DNA of 64,000 bases, taken from positions 60,205,183-60,269,182 of the forward strand of contig OX123182.2 in assembly GCA_944739405.2 (NCBI GenBank), given 5' to 3'. Shown in pieces: positions 1 through 9,815 of the stretch. Source of the DNA: Euclidia mi (taxonomy: Eukaryota > Arthropoda > Insecta > Lepidoptera > Erebidae). A program made the translations under genes and the position numbers. A model generated the notes under the pieces. That model was not told the DNA's origin and did no database searches. It was given only the letters and a program-made list of their open reading frames with translations. Within the stretch, counting starts at the first letter, position 1. Every line of letters begins with the position of its first letter.

Positions 1-725
1 ACTGGTGCATGATCAGTTATAAATGAGTCAATTATAAACGTAGTGATTGGTAATTTTGTTTTTAAAACAACATGATCAAGACAGCTGTTGGCACGGGTGG
101 GAGTATTAAATGCAGGCAGAAATCCGTTCATAGATAAAAAATCTAGGTAATCTATCAGAAATCGATCGGAACTGTTATTTGCTATATTTATATTAATGTC
201 TCCGATAATAAAAACATTCTTAATAGACGATAAACTGTCTATTACTTTTTGCGTGGAGTTTAGAAATATGTCAATAGATTTAAAGCAAAAAGAACGGTAA
301 ATTGCTAAAATAGCGACATCACGATTTATTTTTATTACAATATAATTTGCTTCGCAAAATACAGATTCTTCTAGAACAGCATTTATGCCATCTTTTACAA
401 ATACTATGATGCCGTCGTTCTGATTATAATGCGTTGTTGTGGATTTGCACGAATATCCCTCTAAAGCAGGTAGATTTTGAACGCAAGACATCCAACACTC
501 TGACAGTATTATAATATCATTTTTAAATTTTAGTCTATGTAATAATATCTTTAGGCTATCAAAATTAGCATTAACACTACGAATATTTTGAGAAAATATT
601 TTCAAATATCGATTTGGATGATTTAGGGACGATGCACGATGCTCTGGCGTACAGGTAAAAGATTGTGCTATTGAAAACTGGTCGATATCATTAATTACCT
701 CGCTATCGAATTTGTTAATTGTAAT
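1..725 (-). CDS. LINE ORF2, apurinic-type endonuclease domain (partial)
   Basis: The frame is open from a stop at about 726-728 down to base 1 and encodes an exonuclease-endonuclease-phosphatase domain, which nicks target DNA for target-primed reverse transcription. Visible signatures in order are QNIRSVNANFDS (entry strand with the conserved Asn), ILSECW (catalytic Glu), FIIGDININ (Asp/Asn), NTPTR, SCLDH and ITDHAP (Asp-His). No in-frame ATG precedes the domain, so the true start is lost or lies in the degraded spacer. The domain itself has no stop. The RT would follow outside the window. Confidence 0.8.
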   Translation of the reverse strand, partial: MTINKFDSEVINDIDQFSIAQSFTCTPEHRASSLNHPNRYLKIFSQNIRSVNANFDSLKILLHRLKFKNDIIILSECWMSCVQNLPALEGYSCKSTTTHYNQNDGIIVFVKDGINAVLEESVFCEANYIVIKINRDVAILAIYRSFCFKSIDIFLNSTQKVIDSLSSIKNVFIIGDININIANNSSDRFLIDYLDFLSMNGFLPAFNTPTRANSCLDHVVLKTKLPITTFIIDSFITDHAP

Positions 726-1169
726 CTACATATGCGAAACATAATAGGTGAACCTATTAGACTTAGTAATGCTGAGACCAGTAAATAAGCAAATAAATTT
801 ACCATCCTGGCAATAAATAAGAAATTTCGCCATTGTATAACTAAGACACCTTTACCCACTCTCTTGAAACACGGAATTAATGCTAATGTGTATGTAAATA
901 TATGAATGCATGTATTTTGTGTATTTGATAGTTGGTCTTGTTGATGTTTTTTGTGTGAAATGTGTAAGATAGATATGTAATGTCTGTACAATGATAAGTG
1001 TTTGTAAGTATTGTATGATATGTGAATTTGGCTATAAGAGTCATTTAGTTGATTAATTTTATAAAAGAGTATGTGTGAAAATAGTAAACTAATTAAATTA
1101 ATTAAAGATAAAATAATGTAGTAAGTGTTCGTGCAACATAAGCTAAATTTAATTATAATAAAGTACTCG

Positions 1170-1943
1170 TTAGTCCCGTTGTGGTTTGAGTAGTTTGTTG
1201 AGGCATGCCGATGTTCTGACTGCGATAGCTTCAGCGCCCTCCTTCTCGCGCAGAAACAACTTGCCATTGCGTGTCCAGCAGAACTTATAGTTGTTATTTC
1301 TTGCAAAGATTCATGCTTCATGAAATAATCGTCTTTGAGTGCCAGGAAGATGCTCAGCGATAAAGATTGGGCTGCGAGGATCGCTTATTCCTATACTTTC
1401 TGTATTGAGCTTTTCGTTGGGGGTTCGATCTTTATTAAACGTGCGAGCTGCGTCTAACATTTTGTGTTTCAAATTTACTGACGTGAATTCGCATACTATG
1501 GGTGTAATCGAGCCTTTTTTCCCTGGAATTCGGTAGACGTCGCGTAAGTCGGAGGCATCTATCATTGCTTGGATTGTTTTGCATGTTTGAAGTACTGTAG
1601 ATGTGAGTTCATTTATGGATTCATTTTCACGTTTCGGAACATTTCGTATTTCTATAGTTGATGAACGCGAGCTGTTCTGCAGATCTTCAATCTTCTTTTC
1701 CAATGTTAAAATATAGTCACGCTGATCCATTCGCTCTCTCTCCAACTTCTGTATTAACTGCCTCATGTCTTCATAGTTGCTGTTTATAAATTCGATTGCT
1801 TTCTCAATCTCATTGTTTGTGTTGTGTATTTTAGTATTTTGCTGCTTTATCTCAGCGATATCTGACGCCAGTTTTTGCAAAGCGAGAAAGGAAAAGCTTT
1901 GTTTAGTAAAACTTGTTACCCTTAAAATCGCAACCCCATCCAC
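1170..1943 (-). pseudogene. LINE ORF1 protein, coiled coil plus FP25-like C-terminus, frameshifted
   Basis: This is the RNA-binding ORF1 protein of the same LINE. The first part (1311-1943) has a heptad-rich coiled coil (ALQKLASDI to KKIEDLQN), then an RRM-like/transposase-22 core (IEIRNVPKREN, DVYRIPGKKG, IVCEFTSV). Reading stops after RRLFHEA at about 1311. It resumes in another frame with ARNNNYKFCWTRNGKLFLR and runs to a stop at about 1170. That C-terminus resembles the Baculo_FP domain found in many arthropod LINE ORF1 proteins. One frameshift therefore separates the two halves. The N-terminus appears missing. Confidence 0.7.
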
Positions 1944-1945
1944 TT

Positions 1946-2465
1946 CTCAACCTCAGATCGCACGTAATTTATTCCTTTTTTATATTTATATTTCCTTTAT
2001 TTTTTGTTATATTCTCTTCCTTCTCCAATGGGTTTCATCCTACTATAATTTTTACCGTTTTTACCGTTTTCTAACGTATCAGCACTGGTCTATACCATCT
2101 ATACCATACCACCCTTATAGATTCGCCATGTCTGTCTGTTCATCTGCATCTCGCAACCAATTTATGCCGAATCTTTTGAGACTTCATATTTGGAAATTGG
2201 TAGGTAGATGTATTCAGTAAAACGCTTTACGATTTATCCATAAAGATAAATTTTTAATTGAACCGTTCTACAAGCATTCTTGTTTCAGTTCTAGTAAAAT
2301 AATGTATTAATGAAACCATTAGCGTACAAAGACGGTTGCTTTGTCAGATTAGAAAAGAATCTAATGACTTTTTGAAGACATCGGGTGAAATAAAAACTCT
2401 TTCAGGCCGTAGATAAAGGGAGGGTCAGCAAGACGTCGACAAACTTCTAAGACAAATTGTACGAA
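1946..2465. other. AT-rich stretch without recognisable gene
   Basis: The stretch holds pyrimidine-rich and AT-rich sequence. The open frames here are short and low-complexity and show no protein signature. I see nothing to annotate before the interspersed repeat begins near 2466. Confidence 0.6.
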
Positions 2466-2803
2466 CGCTTTTGACGGATGGCTTCGGGATTCCACTGAAA
2501 AGCTATAACGTTGATTGACTTGTGGCAAAGACGGCCTTGACGTTGCGATGTACTTTTTAAAAGCCTCTAGTTTTATAAAAGTTTTAAATTAGTTTTACAT
2601 ATAAGAAGGTAATATCCCTAAGCGGGTAAAAGAGCGGGTCACTTATATGTAGCTTTTTACTTAAGCGTCATTCACGCCTTTTGCAACAAAATAATTTATA
2701 GGTATAGCAAGCCCACCTCCTGCATTATATAAATGTAGGTGGTGTTCTACTGCGTATAATATTTGAGAGAGGTAGTGCTTGTTTTATACAATATTAGCAA
2801 CTT
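2466..2803 (+). repeat. Anonymous interspersed repeat, copy 1
   Basis: Several blocks match, in inverted orientation and reversed order, the repeat at 15205-16800. Examples are the TTTTGACGGATGG block near 2470, the CCTTGACGTTGCGATGTAC block near 2533, the AGAAGGTAATATCCCTAAGC block near 2604, the CCCACCTCCTGCATTATAT block near 2711 and the GAGGTAGTGCTTGTT block near 2770. Copy 1 lacks the Helitron and SINE that sit in copy 2, so it serves as an approximate empty-site reference. No coding capacity is seen and the class is unknown. Confidence 0.7.
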
Positions 2804-3237
2804 TTTTTATGGATTTTTTTTTATGAGGTGGAAAATCCCTTCGTATCTCCGACTCTTGGGGAAATGAGAGCTGGAGTATGTGGTGTTACCACTAAAAACC
2901 ACCTCGACTTTCTCATGTACCCGTGTGTCGGAGGGTCGGGTATCGCCGAAGCATTCGTCTCAACCCCCCGACGGGTATTGGCCCGCCAGATGGTCAGGCG
3001 GGCCCCGACCGAAACCCCCGGCTGTGGATGAAGGTGTTGGCCTCCACCGCCAAAACACCCAGCGGCTGCAGAGGATAGGGAGGACGGCAACGTAACACCC
3101 CATCTCCTCTTCCTCAGCGGCCCCACTGCGACGCAAAGATGGTGCGCCCCCATTTGGTCGCGGGAGATAGGGCGCGCGGCAACGCAACAACGACACGCCT
3201 CTCCTCCCGCGACCGCACCCAACTGCGAGGGACAGAC
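2804..3237 (-). mobile_element. Probable 3' end of a GC-rich non-LTR retrotransposon (R1-like?)
   Basis: On the minus strand this GC-rich block ends in an A-rich tail around 2805-2822, as a LINE 3' end would. It contains the phrase GAGGTGGTTTTTAGTGGT, which I associate with 3' regions of lepidopteran R1-type LINEs. A 133-codon minus-strand frame exists but has no recognisable domain. The right side is cut by the gypsy LTR starting at 3238. The class assignment rests on memory of such tails and is weak. Confidence 0.4.
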
Positions 3238-3832
3238 TGTAACGGGTTCTAGAATAGAAATGCAGTAGAGGTTCTAGATGCGTTTATTTGCCGAGTATTG
3301 CCTCGCTTCCTATGCCGAGTATGACCGACCAACAACACGACACTGGCCTGAACACTAAGGGCTGCAGTCTCCCACGCTGTTCCCTCCGGTAGTGTACAGG
3401 GCAGGTTGCTCGTAGGGCTGCGCGTAGTGGGCAGATCCTCGCAGGCCGTTGGTTCAGCTGGCAGGCGTTGGCGGTCTGAGTGCGATGAGCAGGGCAGGCC
3501 AGACTCTTCGGCAGAGGTGACGCCGAAGGCGATGCAGGAAGTGTAGTGGGGTAGGTAGACAAGCCCGGAGCCTTAAGGTGGACCTGGAACAGCTGGGACC
3601 AGGATACACGTCTGAAGTAGTAGTAGTAGCACGTCGTTAGGCACGGTAACAATAATTAGCGGTCCGGTCTCTCTGTCAGCCCCTATATATACTGGGCCCT
3701 CCAACAGAGTTGTGTCGGCGCATAACCAAATATGGGCAAAACTCACGAGCGCGGACGATGGCCTTCTCTGATTGGCCGAGCGTATGGACGGTATTATGAC
3801 GTACACTCGGTAGGTACCGGTCATACGCTGCA
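3238..3832 (-). repeat. 3' LTR of gypsy element 1
   Basis: The block begins TGTAACGGG at 3238 and ends GCTGCA at 3832, giving TG...CA ends on either strand. Its first 186 bases match 12253-12438 with about five differences. It lies directly after the polypurine tract on the minus strand. Length is about 595 bp. Confidence 0.85.
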
Positions 3833-3852
3833 ATACCGCCCGCCTTAGGAGA
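3833..3852 (-). promoter_or_regulatory. Polypurine tract of gypsy element 1
   Basis: The minus strand reads a purine-rich AAGGCGGGCGG run directly before the 3' LTR, the usual place for the plus-strand primer. Confidence 0.55.
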
Positions 3853-3978
3853 GGATTTTACGTGGCTAACAAGGAAAATCCGACTAGCTGCGTTAGTTCT
3901 ATGAGTCCGCTACTGTCCAAGCTAAGACGGCATATAGAAAGAAAGAAGGGAAAGTCTTCTACGGTTTGTAACAAATAG

Positions 3979-5105
3979 TTAGGCACCATAGTGTATAAGT
4001 TTTAGGTCCTTTATGTGCCAAAGCCCAATAGAATTTCCAGACGCGTCCGACAACTCGTAAACGAGAGGCGACTTTTTATTAATCACTGTGCACTTCACGA
4101 ATTTAGGGGCTAGTTTCTTACAGAAGGACTTATCCTTGTCGCTCTGATAAAAAGTCCTTTTCCACACAGTGTCTCCCACATTAAACTCAGCTGGTTTACG
4201 GCGTAAATTATACGTTTGAGAATTCCTAGCATGAGCTTGAATGAGGAGTGCCTGAACTTTGTCAAATATGCCTGATAAGTGACCTATGTTTTCTGCATAA
4301 TCGTCCCTAGGTATGTAAACTATATCATCAGCGTCCGTGTGGACATAGTGTGAGCCGCATGGAACTAATTAACGTCCAAAGACTAAAAAACTAGGTGTAT
4401 AGCCCGTGACTTCATTAACTGCAGTATTTAATGCAAACTGCACCTTAGGTAGGAGAGTGTCCCATAATCTCTGGTCATTTCCTACAAACGCCGCTAAGGT
4501 AGAACCAATGGTTTTATTATAGTGTTCGACCGTATTCACATGTGGGGAATATTTAGGAGTATAATGAAGATTAGGGATTTTGTACTTGCGCAACATAGCT
4601 TTTAAAGTAGCACTCACAAACTGTTTACCATTGTCCAATATAATTGTAGATGGTATACCATGAACTAAAAATATTTTTTCTTCCAAAATATTAGTTATTA
4701 TTTCAGCAGTTGCGCGCTTGATAGGAAAAAGTAGACAGTATTTACTAAAACAACGAGTTACAACAAAGATGTAGGCGTTTTGTTTTCTTGTGACGGGTAG
4801 TGGCCCCACTAAATCTACACTAATGGTTTGGAAGGGTCGTGAACACACTTTGGGTCGTCCCATGGTTCCCAATGGTGCATGGTTCTGATGTTTGTGCGCG
4901 ATACAAGTGTCGCAAGAATTTATGAACTTAACTACGTCATCGTGCATTTTGGGCATCGGCCCAAAATGCACGCACTGCGTTACTATCGAGTAACGCAGTG
5001 CTAAGCGCTTGTAGGTTTTAAATATACCGAAATGCCCCGAAGTGGGTTCGGCATGGTTCTCTAATATGGCATTATTTCGATCAGAAGAAGGTAGTACTTC
5101 TTTCA
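3979..5105 (-). pseudogene. Gypsy 1 integrase (one internal stop, one frameshift at its start)
   Basis: The integrase inserts element cDNA into the genome. The N-terminal zinc-binding region shows H(X)nFGIFKTY then CDTCIAHKH. The catalytic core shows VDLVGP, LDNGKQFVSATLK and TVEHYNKTIG, consistent with the D,D-35-E triad. A stop follows SFLVFGR at about 4369, after which the same frame continues to the C-terminal domain (GDTVWKRTF, GLWHIKDLK) ending at 3979. A shift of frame near 5105 separates it from the RNase H/spacer part. It is inactive as it stands. Confidence 0.85.
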
Positions 5106-5470
5106 CTCCTTATGTAGCATACACCTAGATTTAATCAAACGATACAATTTATTATTTTTAATAGAATAGTCTGGATAGTCATTAGGCGAAGATAAACAAC
5201 CATTGTAGGTGGCTGAATACCATTGATCAGTGTCACCATTAGGGTCATTCACGTTATTATTATTCGCGTTAATTATATTTACAGGTAGGGATCGTGATAA
5301 TGCATCGGCTATAATATTATCTGCGCCGCGCCGATGCTTTATTTCGAAGGTAAAGGCTGATAGACGAACCGACCACCGAGCTAATCTACCAGTCGGGTTG
5401 CTCAAGTTTAGGAACCATTTCAGTTTAGAATGGTCAGTATACACCACGAACTTTAACCCGTTATCTAAAT
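5103..5470 (-). pseudogene. Gypsy 1 RNase H, C-terminal part and spacer
   Basis: The fragment contains VYTDHSKLKWFLNL and ADNIIADALSRS, the end of a gypsy RNase H and the linker to integrase. Its N-terminal part lies across the inserted RTE, starting at 8811. The TATCTAAAT at 5462-5470 is one copy of the RTE target duplication; the other copy is 8811-8819. Taking out the RTE and one duplication makes the RNase H frame continuous. Confidence 0.85.
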
Positions 5471-5490
5471 CTCTCTCTCCTGTCGTTCCC

Positions 5491-8400
5491 TCATGACTGA
5501 GGATCGTGGTCATCACTGGATGGCTTACACTTGGAGTGAATGATTTGCCTCCATCGAGTCCTGTCCATTGCTTCTTTTACAACCGAGTAAAACTTGGAGG
5601 AATGTGTGTCTTTTACTTGATCGGTCCATCTGGTTGGGGAACGGCCACGAGCTCGCTTACCTTCTGTGTTCCCAACTATGATCAGTTTTTCAAGACTCTC
5701 ATTTCCTCTTCTCACTATGTGGCCGAAATACGAAAGAATTCGCTGGTGGCATATTGTGGACAGGCGGGTTTTGATCTTAAGCTGCGCGAGAATCGATATA
5801 TTGGTGCGCTTGGCGGTCCAGGGTATCCTCATCATGCGCCTCCAGCACCACATTTCTAAAGCATCAATCCTTTGCCTTTCTCGAGCTCGTATCGTCCATG
5901 TTTCAACTCCATATAGAAAAATGGGGAATATTAGGGCTCGTACCAAACGGATCTTAGTATTAATAGAAATTCCCCTCTTTTTCCATATGTTGTTTAGGCG
6001 GGTCATAGCATCCTTGGTCATACCAGTGCGTCTCTTTATTTCGGGTACACAACTCCCATCCCTGTTGACTTGAGCACCTAGATAAATATAGTGATCTACT
6101 GTGTCCACGCCTGGTATGATGTTCGTCGGGTTATTTAAGTGACCAGCGCGATCAACCATCATGAGCTTTGTCTTGGTTTTGTTCACTGCGAGGCCCATAT
6201 TGTTACTTTCGGTCTCTAGTCTCCGAAACAGTTCTCGCATGTCTTCCACAGAGGTAGCGAGGAGTACAGTGTCGTCGGCATATCTCAGATTCGATATTCT
6301 TTTGCCACCGATCGGGAACCCTTCCTCCCAGTCTTCAAGGGTCCTGCGGATGATGTGTTCTCCGTATATATTGAACAGAGCTGGGGACAGTATACAGCCC
6401 TGTCGCACTCCTTTTTTGATTTCGAACACATTAGAACAGTCGGTGCCGATTCTGACGTAAGAGCGATTATCGCTGTAAAGAACTCGAACGAGATTAAGCA
6501 GGTGTTTTGGAACCCCCATCTCGTCCAATACAGTCCACAGCTTGTCCCATTGCACACAATCAAAAGCCTTGGTGTAGTCAATAAAGCACAAGATAACCGG
6601 GCTGTTGAACTCCCTGCTTTTCTCGATGATTTGCCTCACATTGAGTATCTGCTCCCTTGTACCCTTCCCCTTTACGAAACCTGCCTGTTCTTCAGGAATC
6701 TGGTGGCGGAGGTAATGACAGAGTCGCTGGTTTAGTATATGCAGAAGGATCTTACTTGCATGGGAAATTAGAGCGATTGTCCTGTAGTTACCGCAAACTT
6801 TGGTGGAACCTTTCTTGTGAAGGGGAATGTAGAGGGATTCCGTCCAATCCACCGGCCATTGCCCTGTTTTCCAGACGCCGTTGCATATATCCAGAAGAAT
6901 CGATATCCCTGCATCCCCCAAGCTCTTCAATAGTTCTGCGGGAACACCGTCTTTGCCTGGGGACTTTTCGCGCTTGAGTGATTTCAGGGCATGTACTACC
7001 TCTGAACGCAGAATATTGGGCTCGTCCGCTATCCATTCGCCCGGCCGGCTCGTCGGTTCACCGGTATCGTATAAAGATTGACAGTAACTTTTCCAACGTT
7101 CCAGTATTTGAGTCATGTCAATGAGAAGACGCTTTTCCTCATCCTCGATGGCCATAGGCTTGATGCTCCGGGAGTTCGTGAGTTCCTTAACTTTTTGAAA
7201 CAGCTGTTTAGTTTCGTGCTTTACAGAGTTCTGTTCAAGTTCTAGGCAGATGTTGTTAATATACGCATCATAGTCCTGTCTGCACCTTTTCTGGACCTCC
7301 CGGCTCAGTTTTGAATAGCGCTCCTGATCCTCAGCAGAGCTCGTTCCTCTCTCTTTTAGCTCCCGACGCTCCAGGATGATCTGACTCGTAACAGGTGTGA
7401 TGAAGTTCTTCATGCCGGGCTTCCCAAGGGTATGCTCCTTTGCTGTCTGAATGATTGTAGTCTTCAGAAGATCCCATTTGGAATTGGGGTCTATTGCGTT
7501 TTCAAAGGGTCCACTCACTATCATCCTTTCCACCTCTGTGCTAAAAGTACTCAAATCCACTTTCTTCAGGTTTGGGATCGGCTGGGACTTCCGCATCATC
7601 TTCAGGCGGATCCTAACAGTGGAGACCAGTAATTGGTGGTCACTGCCGCAGTCCGCTCCCGGAAAAGTAATGGCATTTTTAACTGATGATCTCCACCGCG
7701 TGCCTATTAAGATAAAGTCTATTTGGTTTCTATGTCTATCACCCGGGGAAATCCACGTGTATAATCGACGAATATGGTGTTGGAAACAGGTGTTCGTGAG
7801 AGTAAAATCCTCCTCGCTGCAAAATTGTAATAGGCGGTCGCCTCTTTCATTACGCTCACCAACGCCATACTTGCCAACCACACGTCGAAGGTGGTCGTTG
7901 TGTTTAGTGTTGCCTACTTTTGCGTTGAAATCTCCAATGATCATAGTAATTTCTCTCTTTGGTATGTCTCGGAGCGTAGCTGCCAGTGTGCCATAAAAGT
8001 TTTCTATGTCTTCCTCGGAGGATTGAGCTGTGGGGGCATATACTTGAATGATGTTCAATTTACATGGGGAGGTGTTTAATTTTATATATATAATGCGATC
8101 GTTGACTGGTTTATAACCCAGCACGTACTTTGCCACTCCTGATGGAACTATGAAAGCCACTCCTCTACTGCTTTCGTTTTCAGGTCCCGAGAAAAACACT
8201 GTACTTCCAGAGTGCGAGGTAAACTGGCCCTGACCTTTCCAGTGCGTTTCGCTAAGTCCTAGGATATCTATATCTTTTCTTCGCATTTCGTTTTCCACGA
8301 TCTGAAGTTTGCCTGGTTGGTTCACTCCACGTACATTCCATGTTCCGATGCGGTGGGGGTGTCGGATTGATTTGGCGACGCTGCTGTCACCAGTAGCAGA

Positions 8401-8532
8401 GTTTCCATGCGGAGCCTGGTGAGTCACTGCCGCATGGCCGGTAGCATATTTCACACCACCTTGCCCGGGTTGGTGGCGCCGGGCGTCAGCCGGGTCGCAT
8501 GACATACTCAGATCTGTTGTATAACTCTCCAT
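5491..8532 (-). CDS. RTE ORF2: endonuclease plus reverse transcriptase, 1013 residues, intact
   Basis: This protein nicks target DNA and reverse-transcribes the element RNA at the nick. The endonuclease spans roughly residues 60-310: TWNVRG (64-69), SETHW (94-98, catalytic Glu), YAPTAQ, GDFNAKVG (200-207) and SDHQ (297-300). The RT follows: GNYRTIALIS near 590, FIDYTKAFD (650-658, first catalytic Asp), GVRQGCILSP near 708 and YADD (751-754). The C-terminus has RGRSPTRWTDQVKD. All catalytic residues I can place are present and no stop or frameshift interrupts it. Endonuclease relatives are often labelled craniofacial development protein 2-like. It is the best-preserved coding sequence in the window. 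Confidence 0.93.
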   Translation of the reverse strand: MESYTTDLSMSCDPADARRHQPGQGGVKYATGHAAVTHQAPHGNSATGDSSVAKSIRHPHRIGTWNVRGVNQPGKLQIVENEMRRKDIDILGLSETHWKGQGQFTSHSGSTVFFSGPENESSRGVAFIVPSGVAKYVLGYKPVNDRIIYIKLNTSPCKLNIIQVYAPTAQSSEEDIENFYGTLAATLRDIPKREITMIIGDFNAKVGNTKHNDHLRRVVGKYGVGERNERGDRLLQFCSEEDFTLTNTCFQHHIRRLYTWISPGDRHRNQIDFILIGTRWRSSVKNAITFPGADCGSDHQLLVSTVRIRLKMMRKSQPIPNLKKVDLSTFSTEVERMIVSGPFENAIDPNSKWDLLKTTIIQTAKEHTLGKPGMKNFITPVTSQIILERRELKERGTSSAEDQERYSKLSREVQKRCRQDYDAYINNICLELEQNSVKHETKQLFQKVKELTNSRSIKPMAIEDEEKRLLIDMTQILERWKSYCQSLYDTGEPTSRPGEWIADEPNILRSEVVHALKSLKREKSPGKDGVPAELLKSLGDAGISILLDICNGVWKTGQWPVDWTESLYIPLHKKGSTKVCGNYRTIALISHASKILLHILNQRLCHYLRHQIPEEQAGFVKGKGTREQILNVRQIIEKSREFNSPVILCFIDYTKAFDCVQWDKLWTVLDEMGVPKHLLNLVRVLYSDNRSYVRIGTDCSNVFEIKKGVRQGCILSPALFNIYGEHIIRRTLEDWEEGFPIGGKRISNLRYADDTVLLATSVEDMRELFRRLETESNNMGLAVNKTKTKLMMVDRAGHLNNPTNIIPGVDTVDHYIYLGAQVNRDGSCVPEIKRRTGMTKDAMTRLNNIWKKRGISINTKIRLVRALIFPIFLYGVETWTIRARERQRIDALEMWCWRRMMRIPWTAKRTNISILAQLKIKTRLSTICHQRILSYFGHIVRRGNESLEKLIIVGNTEGKRARGRSPTRWTDQVKDTHSSKFYSVVKEAMDRTRWRQIIHSKCKPSSDDHDPQS

Positions 8533-8686
8533 GATGACTCTCTTGGGAAAATATAGTGACAGTGGTTTCCCGTTGCCTTCTGTCCCAGACTTTCTGAAGT
8601 GATTTAGACTCCAAGGCCACTGCAGCCTCTTCTGGCCGGTTTCCCGGACCAGGTGTGTGGTTATACCGCCACTGCTCGGTCGCCAT
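8486..8686 (-). CDS. Possible small ORF1 of the RTE
   Basis: A 66-codon minus-strand frame starts with ATG (MATEQWRYNH...) upstream of ORF2 and overlaps its first 47 bases in another frame. Some RTE elements, such as RTE-1 of C. elegans, have a short ORF1 overlapping ORF2, so this could be a real leader ORF. There is no domain to support it, and the alternative is a chance frame in a GC-balanced leader. Confidence 0.3.
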   Translation of the reverse strand: MATEQWRYNHTPGPGNRPEEAAVALESKSLQKVWDRRQRETTVTIFSQESHHGELYNRSEYVMRPG

Positions 8687-8810
8687 AGCCTCGTCCGTTA
8701 TCTAGCAGGGAGCACCACGGTAACCAGTTGGTCGCCGCCGCCATCCGGCGCGTGCAGGTGAGGTTGACATTTGGGCCGGTAAGATCTTATTTCGTTCTCC
8801 CCTTACTCCC

Positions 8811-9815
8811 TATCTAAATAACAGCGCCAATATTCGAGAGCTGTTAGAACTGCTAATGTCTCCCGTTCTGTTATACTGTAGTTTTGTTCCTGTGCATTTA
8901 GTGACCTACTCATGTAAGCAATTGGTAGTTCCACGCCATCTATTTCTTGTGTAAGCAACCCACCGATGCCACTGGCACTCGCATCTGTGTGAACTTGAAA
9001 AGGTTTCTCGTAATCGGGACACGATAATATTGGTGCGGAGCTTAACAATTGTTTTAGTTTACAAAACGAGTCATCAGCTTCCACCGACCACTGAAATGGT
9101 GCGGCTTTCTTACCGGTAGAGTTAAGTTTGTTCAAAGGACCGGCAAAAGTACTAAAATTAGGTATAAATCGCCGATACCATGATGCAATGCCTAAGAACC
9201 TTTTGACTTTTTTTTTATTCTTAGGCGTAGCATATTGAAGAATGGCTTCCACCTTACATGGGTCTAATTGTAATCCTTTAGAGTTTACTACGTAGCCCAA
9301 GTACTTCAATTCATCACGGAAGAATTTAGATTTTTCTAAGTTAATGGTAAGGTTGTCCGATTTTAATTTTTCGTATACTTTATTTAATAGTGACACATGA
9401 GCATTAAAAGATGGCGATATAAGCACGATATCATCTAAAAAAAAGAAAAAAGAGTTTTCGAACTCAGGACTGTTTGTAAACAAGTGATCCACCAAACGCT
9501 GTTGTGTCGCAGGCGCATTCGTTAAACCAAACGGCATAGTCACAAATCTAAATGTTCCTCTAGTAGGCACATAGAACGCAGTCTTATCACGATCACATTC
9601 GCGAAGAGGCGTCTGCCAAAAGGACTTAGATAAGTCTATACTTCTTAGATATCTAGCGTTTCTAAGGTTGTCTAAAACGGATACGTAAGGTAGTTTGTAC
9701 GCGTCTTTTTTAAAAATAGAATTAAGTTTCCGACTATCTAAACAAAACCTAAGTTTACCGTCCTTCTTAGGCGTTAGTAAAATCGGTGACGACCACGGAC
9801 TTCCGCATTTTCTAC
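8811..9815 (-). pseudogene. Gypsy 1 reverse transcriptase and RNase H N-terminal part
   Basis: The RT frame is open from about 9815, entering through LLTPKKDGKLRFC, DLSKSFWQTP and RFVTMPFGLTNAP. The catalytic motif reads FLDD, a variant of YxDD, within FFFFLDDIVL. The connection shows KVKRFLGIASWYRRFIPNF. RNase H begins VHTDASASGIGGLLTQ and continues to EYWRCYLD, where the RTE inserts. A one-base frame change near 9815 separates it from the protease part. Confidence 0.88.

Larger units (their letters stand above)
1..1945 (-). mobile_element. CR1-like non-LTR retrotransposon, 5' part (3' part lies beyond the left edge)
   Basis: An ORF1 (1170-1943) and the endonuclease end of an ORF2 (1-725) lie in order on the minus strand, as in CR1/Jockey-type LINEs. 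About 440 bases of AT-rich spacer, with a hydrophobic-looking ORF, separate them. ORF1 has no methionine start, and stops occur in its frame just upstream of 1943, so the copy is probably truncated at its 5' end near 1945. The RT domain would lie left of base 1. No target duplication can be tested because the 3' end is missing. Confidence 0.8.
5471..8810 (-). mobile_element. RTE-clade LINE, apparently full length, in gypsy 1
   Basis: The 3.34-kb insert is flanked by a 9-bp duplication TATCTAAAT (5462-5470 and 8811-8819). It holds a leader (8533-8810), one long intact ORF2 (5491-8532) and a very short 3' end of GA-rich sequence (about 20 bases past the stop). One endonuclease-RT ORF with a short 3' UTR fits RTE. 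The 5' leader contains a short frame overlapping ORF2. Intact coding sequence and a clean duplication suggest a young copy. Confidence 0.92.

Noticed and set aside
1777..2220. Plus-strand open frame of 147 codons
   Set aside because: It is antisense to the LINE ORF1 and then runs into pyrimidine-rich DNA. No motif.
2821..3222. 133-codon minus-strand frame in GC-rich DNA
   Set aside because: Long frames are expected by chance in GC-rich sequence, the residues show no domain, and overlapping frames of similar length exist on both strands.
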